From the NCBI GenBank assembly GCA_902778255.1, contig CACYXD010000010.1, positions 1-64,000 on the forward strand: 64,000 nucleotides of DNA. Reading direction: 5' to 3'. Made by a program: the position numbers and the translations under genes. Positions 32,935 through 40,939 of this stretch are shown here, in pieces; within the stretch, counting starts at the first letter, position 1, and every line of letters begins with the position of its first letter. The notes beneath the pieces are model-generated. The model was not told the origin of the DNA. It saw only the letters and a program-made list of their open reading frames with translations, and searched no databases. The DNA comes from an uncultured Prevotellaceae bacterium. Its GTDB lineage: Bacteria > Bacteroidota > Bacteroidia > Bacteroidales > Bacteroidaceae.

Positions 32935-34668
32935 ATGATGAGAAAATATAAAGTATTCGGTGTAGGTTGCAGCATCCTGGCTGCACTGACATTGGGAGCC
33001 TGCAGCGACTGGGACGATCACTACGAGGCCGAGACCTCGCTTTTGCCCTCTCAGAAGATGACCCTGTGGGAGACCATCAAAAGCAACGGTGAACTGTCAC
33101 AGTTTGCCTCGCTACTCGAGCGAGTGGGCTATGACAAGACATTGGGCGAAGCGCAGTCATACACCATCTGGGCACCTAAGAACGATGCGCCAGGCTTTGA
33201 CTTCACCACCCTCTCGGGGCTGAATGACTCGGTGCTGCTCAATGATTTCGTGAAGAACCACATTTCGCGTTCCAACACGCCGCTTACAGGCACAAATACC
33301 GACCTGCGCATATATATGCTCAACAAGAAGGTGATGTATCTGAACGGCACCGGCACCTATCAGATTCAAAATATCAACCTTAGCACGCCGAATATCGCTA
33401 CCAGCAACGGTACACTCCATGTGCTTGAAGATAAGATTCCCTTCACGCCCAATATCTATGAGTCGCTCGACACCCTCAATCCGCAGATATACTCCATTGC
33501 CAAGTATTTCCGCAATTACCACAAGTTCGAGATTGACAAGAACCAGAGCACGATGGGACCTGCCAAGAATGGCGAAATAACCTATATCGACACGGTCTTC
33601 TATGAAGGTAATAGCCTCTACGATCTTTATAATGCGTATATCAGCAGTGAGGATAGCAGCTACACCATGATACTGCCATCCGAAAAGGCATGGGAAGAGG
33701 CCAAGGAAAGCATCAAGAAGTTCTATAACTACATTCCGAAGTTCGCTGTGCTGGAAACGGTGCAGTCAACCGAAGGACTCAAGGATACGACTTTCAGCGT
33801 CATACTGCGCGACCCCGAGCAGCTGAGGGACTCCATGGCGACTCGTATGCTGGTGCAAGACCTGTTCTACAACAACAATCTCTATGACAACAAGAAGTTG
33901 AAGAAACTGCAGACAGGCGAGACGATGACCTGCGACTCACTGATCAGCACTCACAAAAAAGGCAGCGAATACGATGTCAAGATTTACAAGGAAGATGCCC
34001 AAGCACTCTTCAATGGTGCCACACGCATTGACAAGAGCAATGGTGCCATGTGGCTGACCGACCATCTGGCCATGCGCCCCTGGATTACATGGAATCCCGA
34101 GATTCGCATTGAGGCAGAAGCAAGCACCGCACTACTGAAGACCATGTACTGCACCACAGAGACACCTACCATTGCCGCAGGCACACAGAATCCTGAGGTC
34201 AAAGGCCATGTATCCAACAACTCGTATCTCGTGGCCAATCCATCATACGACGGTGCACACCCCGACCTCTATTTCAACCTGCCCAGCATCCGCTCTACCG
34301 AGTACTGCATCTACGTGGTCACAGTGCCCGCTAACATCACCCGTGTCAATGCCGACACCATCAGGCACCGCCTGCAGGTAGATATCAACTATGCCAATGA
34401 AAGCGGATCGCGTAAGAATCAGTCACTTGGAAACGCATTCTATAACGACTCACGTATCATCGATACCGTCTATGTAGGAAACTTCACTTTCCCTGTTGCC
34501 TATGTCGGTACAGGTTACAAGCCCTTTATCCGCATACGCAGTAGGGTGACGTCACAGGACCCATGGGACGACAAGTTGCGCATCGACTGTATCATCCTGC
34601 GCCCGAAAGCACTCGACGATTATCTGAAAGCCCATCCCGATTACAAATATAATCGCGGCACCTATTAA
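32935..34668 (+). CDS. FAS1-domain surface lipoprotein
   Basis: A 577-residue lipoprotein with lipobox LTLGAC at about residue 22, followed by SDWDDHYEAE. FAS1-like blocks are SQFASLLERVGYDKTL with YTIWAPKNDAPGF, TSNGTLHVLEDKIPF, and TMILPSEKAWEEA further on. The C-terminal third (about residues 380-577) has YLVANPSYDGAHPDLYFNLP and YKPFIRIRSRV, a beta-rich domain similar in kind to that of the preceding gene. ATG 32935 or 32938 both keep the signal peptide. The gene sits 28 bp before the second SusC gene, so the two FAS1 lipoproteins lie between the two SusCD pairs. Confidence 0.73.
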   Translation: MMRKYKVFGVGCSILAALTLGACSDWDDHYEAETSLLPSQKMTLWETIKSNGELSQFASLLERVGYDKTLGEAQSYTIWAPKNDAPGFDFTTLSGLNDSVLLNDFVKNHISRSNTPLTGTNTDLRIYMLNKKVMYLNGTGTYQIQNINLSTPNIATSNGTLHVLEDKIPFTPNIYESLDTLNPQIYSIAKYFRNYHKFEIDKNQSTMGPAKNGEITYIDTVFYEGNSLYDLYNAYISSEDSSYTMILPSEKAWEEAKESIKKFYNYIPKFAVLETVQSTEGLKDTTFSVILRDPEQLRDSMATRMLVQDLFYNNNLYDNKKLKKLQTGETMTCDSLISTHKKGSEYDVKIYKEDAQALFNGATRIDKSNGAMWLTDHLAMRPWITWNPEIRIEAEASTALLKTMYCTTETPTIAAGTQNPEVKGHVSNNSYLVANPSYDGAHPDLYFNLPSIRSTEYCIYVVTVPANITRVNADTIRHRLQVDINYANESGSRKNQSLGNAFYNDSRIIDTVYVGNFTFPVAYVGTGYKPFIRIRSRVTSQDPWDDKLRIDCIILRPKALDDYLKAHPDYKYNRGTY

Positions 34669-34695
34669 TAATCACCCTCAAAAATTGTAAGAAAC

Positions 34696-37600
34696 ATGAA
34701 AAGTCATCATATTCTAACATCAATAACTCTGCTGGGAGCACTCCTCCTCGGCACACCAGTCTTTGGACAGGAAGAGTTCACGGAAGTGAGGGGATACTGC
34801 GAGGATGCCGTCACCAAGAAACCACTAGGCGGTATCATGGTGAATGCGCTCAACGACAAGCGCTATACGGCCATGACCGAGGAGAACGGTGAGTTTGTCA
34901 TCAAAGTGCCCACCTTCGTTACTGCCCTCTACATCCACGCCCCGCAATACCTCAGCCAGCAGGTAGGCTTGGGCAAGAGTGGGTCTATGGTTCAGGTACA
35001 AATGCTGCCCGACCAGTTCCAAACCATGTTTGACAACTCAACACCCATTCTGGCTGCTGCAACGGCAACGATACGCACCACCACGGCACAGACCATGGAA
35101 AGCGACATCGAAGAGAGGCTGGGAGGCGATATACGTACCATCACCCGTTCCGGCGGTCCCGGCTATGGCGCGGCCATGTTTATACGTGGTCTTAACTCGC
35201 TGAATGCCAACGCACAGCCACTCATTGTCATCGACGGTATCATCCAGGATATGCAGCAAAACCGTGCGTCGCTCCATATTGGCGACTACACCAACCTGCT
35301 GCTCAACATCAACCCTGAAGATATCGAGAAAGTCACGGTGATGAAGAATGCCACGGCGCTCTATGGTGCCAAGGGCGGCAATGGTGTCATCCTGATCGAG
35401 ACCAAGCGCGGCCACTCTATGGCAACCCGTATCGATGCCAATATCGGCATTGGGGTTACACTGGAGCCGAGCACGCCCGAAGTGATGAATGCCAGTCAGT
35501 ACCGCCTCTATGCCACCGAGATGCTGGGCACCTACCCCACCATCCACAACTACACCGTCAACGAGCAGACATTCCGTTTCCTCTCTACCAACGAGAATGT
35601 GTATCCCTATCGCAAATACCTGAACGATACCGACTGGAAGGACGAGGTCTATCACACAGCCCTCAACCAGAACTACAACATCAACGTGCAGGGTGGCGAT
35701 AATGTGGGCATGTACAACCTCTCACTGGGCTATACCGACGGACAGAGCACGGCACGCGAAAATGGTTTCAACCGCCTGAACGTACGTTTCAATACCGATA
35801 TCAACATCATCAAGCGGCTCACCACCCGTTTCGATATGTCATATACCAAGGTCAACCGCGACGTGTTTGACAACGGCGCACCCGAGGATCTTACATCGGG
35901 CACCATCTCGTCGCCCACGTTCTTGGCGCTCATCAAGTCACCCTTCCTGCATCCGTACACCTATAATAACGTGACGAAGCAGCTGTCAACGACCCTTTCA
36001 GAGGCCGACGACTTCCTGAGCACGCTCAGCAGCGACCTGTCGTTGGGTAACCCCACGGCTCTGCTCGAGAATGGCAGCGCCATCAACAAGAACCGTGTGG
36101 AGACCACTCATTTCAACACCGTCATCGCACCACGGTTTGAATTCAGCAAGAACCTGACACTCACCGAGACCTTCAGCTACACCCTCGACCGTGTGTCGCA
36201 GCGTTACTACCGTCCTACCGGTGGTATGCCTTCATTCCTCATCGAGGGTATCGGTCGTGTACAGAATATGTCCAAGTCGATGTTCTCCAAGGAGGTCAGC
36301 GTGGTGAGCGACACCCGTCTGGAGTTTACCAAGCAGTTCGGTCCTCATTACCTGAATGCCTACGGTGGCCTGCGCTTTGCCTCGTTTGCCTACGACGACA
36401 ATGAGCCGCAAGGACAGTATGCCTCGGCAGGCAACGACAAGACGCCAAACATCTCGGCCAGCATGGACTATATCGAGGCTACTGGTGCCGATGACGAGTG
36501 GCGCAACCTGACCTGGTATGCCAATGCCGACTACAACTACCGCAACCGCTACTTCGCACAGCTCACACTGGCTATGGAAGGCAGCAGCCGTTTCGGCAAA
36601 GAGGCCGACGGTCTGAAGTTGGGCGGTGTGCGTTGGGGCATCTTCCCCAGCCTGCAGTTGGGCTGGGTGGTCAGCAACGAGTCTTGGTTCCCCCAGAACC
36701 GCGTCATCAACTACCTGCTGTTGCGTGGCGGCTGGGATCTCAGCGGCAATGATGATATCAACAACTACGCTGCCCGCACCTCGTTTGGCGTGAGCAAATA
36801 CCTGTGGCGCACCACGGCTGCCCAGCTCGACAATATCGGCAACGAGAGTATCTCGTGGGAACAGACCAGCAAGTGGAACCTGGGCTTCAAGGCCAGCCTG
36901 CTCAACCATCGTGTGGGCATCGACTTCGACTATTATCGCCATCATACCAGCAACCTGCTCACCTTGAAGCATTTCGAGAACCCCATTGCAGGTATCAACA
37001 ACTACTGGAGCAATGGCGGCTCGCTCGAGAACCAGGGCTTTGAGACCACCGTCACCGCCAAACCTGTTGTGGCCCGCGACTTCACCGTTGAGGTGGGTGC
37101 ATCGATAGGCCATTATGTCAACAAGATCAAGACCCTGCCCAATAACGACCAGCTCTATATCGGCGGACAGGTGGCCACTGGCTATACCAACTCCATCTAT
37201 GGCACCGACAACATCGCCACCATCGTAGGTCAGCCTCTTGGCGTGTTCTATGGCTACCGCACCAACGGCGTCTTTGCCACTGATGCAGCAGCCCGCGTCA
37301 ACACGCCATCGACAGACAGCCCCAACGGCTACCTCTTCATGCGTGACGAGACCGGTGCGCCACAGTATTTCAAGGCTGGCGACGTACACTTTGTCGACCT
37401 TGACGGCAATGGCGAGATCAACGAGAAGGACAAGACCATCATTGGCGACCCCAATCCCGACATCTACGGAAATATCTTTGCCAACATCTGCTGGAAGAAC
37501 CTCACCCTGCGCATCGGCCTCAACTACTCGCTGGGCAACGATGTGTTCAACTATCAGCGCAGCCTGCTCGAGAGCGGCAGCAACTTCTACAACCAGACCA

Positions 37601-37944
37601 CGGCAATGACCAACCGTTGGCGTGCCGACGGACAGCAGACCGACATACCTCGCATCAGCTATGGCGACCCCATGGGCAACGCCCGCTTCAGCGACCGCTG
37701 GATTGAGGATGGCTCGTACATCCGTCTGAAGACCGTCAACCTCACCTACAAGGTGCCCGTAGAATATTCGTGGCTGCAGGGACTCACCGTATGGGCCGAG
37801 GCCAACAACCTCCTGACCCTCACCCGCTATCTGGGCAGCGATCCTGAGTTTGCTGCTGCCAATGGTGTGCTCTATCAGGGCATCGACACTGGCAACATCG
37901 CTCTGGGACGCACCTTCACCCTCGGTCTGAAGATTAATCTATAG
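34696..37944 (+). CDS. SusC/RagA-family TonB-dependent outer-membrane transporter 2
   Basis: A 1082-residue transporter with a signal peptide ending at PVFGQ. It has a regulatory-like domain (EVRGYCEDAVTKKPLGGIMV and MTEENGEFVIKVP), then a plug with GPGYGAAMFIRGLNSLNA, PLIVIDGIIQD, IEKVTVMKNATALYGAKGG and NGVILIETKRG, and a beta-barrel ending in GRTFTLGLKINL. The calcium-loop-like DLDGNGEINEKDKTIIGDPN near residue 900 is a common SusC feature. It is diverged from SusC 1, so the two pairs are not a recent duplication. The stop codon touches a copy of the CCCTCC/GGAGGGG element, and susD 2 begins 76 bp later. Confidence 0.9.
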   Translation: MKSHHILTSITLLGALLLGTPVFGQEEFTEVRGYCEDAVTKKPLGGIMVNALNDKRYTAMTEENGEFVIKVPTFVTALYIHAPQYLSQQVGLGKSGSMVQVQMLPDQFQTMFDNSTPILAAATATIRTTTAQTMESDIEERLGGDIRTITRSGGPGYGAAMFIRGLNSLNANAQPLIVIDGIIQDMQQNRASLHIGDYTNLLLNINPEDIEKVTVMKNATALYGAKGGNGVILIETKRGHSMATRIDANIGIGVTLEPSTPEVMNASQYRLYATEMLGTYPTIHNYTVNEQTFRFLSTNENVYPYRKYLNDTDWKDEVYHTALNQNYNINVQGGDNVGMYNLSLGYTDGQSTARENGFNRLNVRFNTDINIIKRLTTRFDMSYTKVNRDVFDNGAPEDLTSGTISSPTFLALIKSPFLHPYTYNNVTKQLSTTLSEADDFLSTLSSDLSLGNPTALLENGSAINKNRVETTHFNTVIAPRFEFSKNLTLTETFSYTLDRVSQRYYRPTGGMPSFLIEGIGRVQNMSKSMFSKEVSVVSDTRLEFTKQFGPHYLNAYGGLRFASFAYDDNEPQGQYASAGNDKTPNISASMDYIEATGADDEWRNLTWYANADYNYRNRYFAQLTLAMEGSSRFGKEADGLKLGGVRWGIFPSLQLGWVVSNESWFPQNRVINYLLLRGGWDLSGNDDINNYAARTSFGVSKYLWRTTAAQLDNIGNESISWEQTSKWNLGFKASLLNHRVGIDFDYYRHHTSNLLTLKHFENPIAGINNYWSNGGSLENQGFETTVTAKPVVARDFTVEVGASIGHYVNKIKTLPNNDQLYIGGQVATGYTNSIYGTDNIATIVGQPLGVFYGYRTNGVFATDAAARVNTPSTDSPNGYLFMRDETGAPQYFKAGDVHFVDLDGNGEINEKDKTIIGDPNPDIYGNIFANICWKNLTLRIGLNYSLGNDVFNYQRSLLESGSNFYNQTTAMTNRWRADGQQTDIPRISYGDPMGNARFSDRWIEDGSYIRLKTVNLTYKVPVEYSWLQGLTVWAEANNLLTLTRYLGSDPEFAAANGVLYQGIDTGNIALGRTFTLGLKINL

Positions 37945-37981
37945 ACCCACCCCCTACCCCTCCCTGAATGGAGGGGAGTGG
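37944..37981 (+). repeat. CCCTCC/GGAGGGG element (forward) after susC 2
   Basis: Begins gacccaccccctacccct and ends ggaggggagtgg. Nearly identical to the cbiD copy at 11691-11727. Its inverted partner lies at 38076-38115. Confidence 0.88.
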
Positions 37982-38020
37982 TTTGACTTGTAAAAACAAA
38001 ACACTAATAAAGAAAAGTAT

Positions 38021-39913
38021 ATGAAAACTCAAATAAAGGAACAGATGAAGAAATTATTCCGTTTCGTTGTCTATATACTCCTTCCCCTCACAGGGGGAGG
38101 CTGGGTGGGGGTCTCCTGCGAGGATTTCTTCGAGACCGACTCCAACCGCCAGATCTTCGACCCCCAGCTGGACGAGAAGACAGACTCCATGTTCTACATG
38201 CTGGGCATCATGAAAGGCGTACAGCAGGTGGCCGACCAGTATGTGCTCACCAACGAGATGCGTGGCGACCTGGTAGCAACCAATTCCTACACGGAGACCT
38301 CGCTGAAAAACCTGGCACAGTTCAGACTCGACGAGATGAAGACCAACAAGTATGACTCGGCCTATCTCTACTACCGCATCATCAACAACTGCAACTACTT
38401 CATCGCCCACCGCAAGGACTCGGCGCTGATGACCGGTAGTCGCTATGTCAACATACCTGAGATTGCCGAGGCTCACGCCGTGCGCGCATGGACCTATCTG
38501 CAACTGGTGAAGACCTACGGTCGCGTGCCCTTCTATACCGATCCGCTCGTCACCATCGGCGCTGCCAGCGAGATTCGCGACAGCGTTGACCTGACCAATA
38601 TCCTGTCGAAGTTCGAGGCCGACCTCATTCACTACAGCGGCATCCCCGTGCCCAGCTATGGCGAGGTGAGTGCTGGGCATATGTATGACTACTCAGAAAA
38701 CAAGACCAAGGAGAAAAAGGTCCACTCAAGCAATATCATGCTACCCGTCGATGTGGTGCTGGGCGATCTCTATCTTGAGAGCCATGAATACGAGAAGGCT
38801 GCCAAGAGCTACTTCAACTATATCAAGCTGGTAGGCCTGTCGCTGAGCAACTACTATGTCAACCTTTACAAAATCGATCAGATTAAGGAGAAGGTACCTA
38901 CCACCATGATTTATTCCCCTTCAGGCAACGACTGGTCGTCTATCTTTGCCTTCAGCAGTCCCAAGGACAGCATCACTTATATCCCGCTGGCCTCCAACCG
39001 CCTGCGCGGCGTCACCACCAACCTGCCCCGCTACTTCGGCTACGACCTTTATAGCACCTCTGCTTCTGAGCGTTTTATCGTAGAGCGACAGATCGAGGCC
39101 TCCAATGCCTACCGCACCCTCTCTGCAGCTCAGGACTTCTACTACAGCCAGCGTCTGCAGACAGGAAAAGACACCGTGCTCACCGCTCCCCTGGGCGACC
39201 TGCGCCGCTACGCCACGTTCAAGTCGGCTACAAGAGACAATTCCGCCTTTGACGTGATGATCAAGTTCAGCTTTGCCAACATCCCCATCTACCGTGGTGC
39301 CACGGTCTATCTCCGACTGGCCGAGGCCATCAACCGCTGGGGCTATCCCGATGTGGCCTTTGCCATCTTGAAAGAAGGCATCAACTCAGGACTGGAGAAG
39401 CGAGTCATCACCTCGCCCACAGAGGCTGTCAGCCGTCGTCAGTACATCCGTCCAGAGTCGTTCCGTATGCTCATCGACAAGCTGCCCTTCATCAACGAAC
39501 TGATTACCAAAGGCGTCACCAAAGACGACACCACCTATACCTCGCGCTATGGCAACGCAGGCATACACGCACGTGGTGTCTATCAGTCCAACGCCCAGAA
39601 TTCGCCCTACCTGCCCGATGCCATCATCGGCAAGAAGATTGCCGACCTTGAGGCTGCCGGCACCTTGGTGCGTATGAACAATATCAACGACACCATCAAC
39701 GCCATGGAGGATCTGATTTGCGATGAGATGGCATTGGAACTGGCCTTCGAGGGTTCCCGCTTTGGCGACCTCACCCGCATTGCTCGCCATAAGAACAATG
39801 CCGGCTGGTATGCAGCCAACTACGGTTCGCAGTGGCTGGCCAATAAGCTGGCCTTCAAGAGTCCTGCCGTTGACCTAAAGGACGAGCGCAACTGGTTCCT
39901 ACCCTTCCAGTAA
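38021..39913 (+). CDS. SusD/RagB-family glycan-binding lipoprotein 2
   Basis: A 630-residue surface lipoprotein, partner of SusC 2. SusD signatures include CEDFFETDSNRQIFD after the lipobox, YYRIINNCNYFIAHR, EAHAVRAWTYLQLVKTYGR, and LICDEMALELAFEGSRFGDL near the C-terminus. The signal peptide (FVVYILLPLTGGGWVGVSC) is, as in SusD 1, written by an inverted copy of the CCCTCC/GGAGGG element (38076-38115). The rest of the protein is quite different from SusD 1. It is the last gene of the glycan locus. No terminator hairpin is obvious after the stop, only the repeat array that begins about 40 bp downstream. Confidence 0.88.
   Translation: MKTQIKEQMKKLFRFVVYILLPLTGGGWVGVSCEDFFETDSNRQIFDPQLDEKTDSMFYMLGIMKGVQQVADQYVLTNEMRGDLVATNSYTETSLKNLAQFRLDEMKTNKYDSAYLYYRIINNCNYFIAHRKDSALMTGSRYVNIPEIAEAHAVRAWTYLQLVKTYGRVPFYTDPLVTIGAASEIRDSVDLTNILSKFEADLIHYSGIPVPSYGEVSAGHMYDYSENKTKEKKVHSSNIMLPVDVVLGDLYLESHEYEKAAKSYFNYIKLVGLSLSNYYVNLYKIDQIKEKVPTTMIYSPSGNDWSSIFAFSSPKDSITYIPLASNRLRGVTTNLPRYFGYDLYSTSASERFIVERQIEASNAYRTLSAAQDFYYSQRLQTGKDTVLTAPLGDLRRYATFKSATRDNSAFDVMIKFSFANIPIYRGATVYLRLAEAINRWGYPDVAFAILKEGINSGLEKRVITSPTEAVSRRQYIRPESFRMLIDKLPFINELITKGVTKDDTTYTSRYGNAGIHARGVYQSNAQNSPYLPDAIIGKKIADLEAAGTLVRMNNINDTINAMEDLICDEMALELAFEGSRFGDLTRIARHKNNAGWYAANYGSQWLANKLAFKSPAVDLKDERNWFLPFQ
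38076..38115 (-). repeat. CCCTCC/GGAGGG element (inverted) encoding the SusD 2 signal peptide
   Basis: Plus-strand sequence from tactccttcccctc to ggtgggggtctc. Translated as LLPLTGGGWVGVS before the lipobox Cys. Confidence 0.85.
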
Positions 39914-39955
39914 GGGAAAATACCCATCAGCCTGTTGTCGCCTGGCTTTTAGCCT

Positions 39956-40060
39956 AAAACGCACTGCGTTTCAGCCTATTTTACGTTGCGTTTCAGCCTG
40001 TTTCACGTTGTGTTTCAGCCAGTTTCGCCTTACGTTCTAGCCTGTTTCGCAGTGCGTTTT
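39956..40060 (+). repeat. Degenerate 21-23-bp tandem array bounded by a 13-bp perfect inverted repeat
   Basis: About five units of the type GCGTTTCAGCCTGTTTCACG plus TT, periods 21-23 bp. The ends AAAACGCACTGCG (39956-39968) and CGCAGTGCGTTTT (40048-40060) are exact reverse complements. The surrounding 39914-40115 holds no gene. Confidence 0.85.
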
Positions 40061-40115
40061 GGCCTATTTCGTAAATGCTACAGATTATTCCTGTCTCGTT
40101 GCGGCCATTCACTTC

Positions 40116-40432
40116 TTATAATTTCGCCACAAGATCTATCACTTTCTGCTTGGTTTCTTCCGTTTTTTGCTCGTCAATCTTCGCAGAGACAAAGCCCATG
40201 TTCTCAACCTGCCAATAGTTGCAGATGTCGCGGAACTCGGCTGTGGCTCCGTCATAGACATTGGGAGAGTAGGACGACATCAGCAGCGCCATCTTCTTCA
40301 CGTTGGCAGGCTTGTTGACGCAGTACATGCGCTGGATGGGAGCCTGAATCTGAGCGCAGAGCGTGAAGTAGTAGATGGGTGCAGCCAGCACCAGCACCTC
40401 AGCCTCGTTCATCAGCGGCTCAATGGGCGGAA
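40116..40432 (-). pseudogene. NADPH-dependent FMN reductase/flavodoxin-fold remnant, 5' end lost
   Basis: The minus-strand frame from NEAEVLVLAAPIYYFTLC through VIDLVAKL matches the C-terminal part of small flavodoxin-fold oxidoreductases (about 105 of the usual 180 residues). The N-terminal flavin-phosphate loop (a GSPR-type motif) is missing. Upstream, the frame runs into the tail of an unrelated plus-strand gene. An open frame with a possible start continues to 40520, so a short product might still be made, but it should not bind flavin normally. Confidence 0.65.
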
Positions 40433-40496
40433 CTGGCACCTGGACACAACCAAAGGCATCTACCTCATCGATGGGAAGAAAGTCATCGTGAAATGA
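40433..40496 (+). pseudogene. C-terminal tail of a secreted protein gene, isolated remnant
   Basis: Reads NWHLDTTKGIYLIDGKKVIVK-like sequence followed by a stop on the plus strand. This GIYLIDGKKVIVK ending is typical of Bacteroidetes secretion tails. No upstream coding part is attached, so this is a fragment left by rearrangement between two minus-strand flavoprotein remnants. Confidence 0.55.
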
Positions 40497-40497
40497 A

Positions 40498-40917
40498 ACA
40501 TTTACTGCTTCTTCACCCAATTCTCCAAATCTTTCTTCGATGCTTGATTCAACAACTTGCCTTCCTTCCAGTTGACTTCAGTATAAGTGGCTTTCAGGTC
40601 TTCGCACGCTTTCTTAATGCTGCTACCGCCAGAGGTGGCGAAAGGAATGACGGTCTTGCCCTTGAACATTTGGAGCAGCGAGAGCCATCATGCTTGCATG
40701 AATGGCCGAGTCACGACAAACGAAGACGAAGTCAAGTCGTATGCCTCCATGAAGGTGTTGATAATCGTCGGACAGGTGTACCACCTTTGAGCATCCCCGC
40801 CAAACGGGGAAGCGGCGTAAGCCAAAGGAGCAGATATCCCTGGCTTAAGCCTGCCCCTTACCAAGGGGCTTCAAACATCAAGAGTGCCGCCATCATCATA
40901 ATAATAATCTTTTTCAT
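40498..40917 (-). pseudogene. Disrupted flavodoxin gene
   Basis: On the minus strand an intact signal-like start (MKKIIIMMMAALLM, from 40917) runs into a block of three hairpins (40795-40869). Flavodoxin pieces then resume in other frames: PTIINTFMEAYDL (about 40760-40710), a stop near another small palindrome (40687-40700), and finally GKTVIPFATSGGSSIKKACE through ENWVKKQ, ending at 40498. The N-terminal FMN-binding half is missing. At least two frame changes make a functional product very unlikely. Confidence 0.75.
40795..40869. repeat. Triple-hairpin palindromic element inside the flavodoxin remnant
   Basis: Three successive inverted repeats: CCCCG/CGGGG (40795-40809), GGCGTAAGCC/GGCTTAAGCC (40814-40851, 9 of 10) and GCCCCTT/AAGGGGC (40853-40869). 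It interrupts the gene just after the signal-peptide codons. Confidence 0.75.
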
Positions 40918-40939
40918 ATAAGTGTTTGTTTAGTTTATC

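Noticed and set aside
36232-37389. 385-residue open frame on the minus strand
   Set aside because: Antisense to SusC 2. Its length reflects base composition of the barrel-coding sequence, and it has no recognisable motif.
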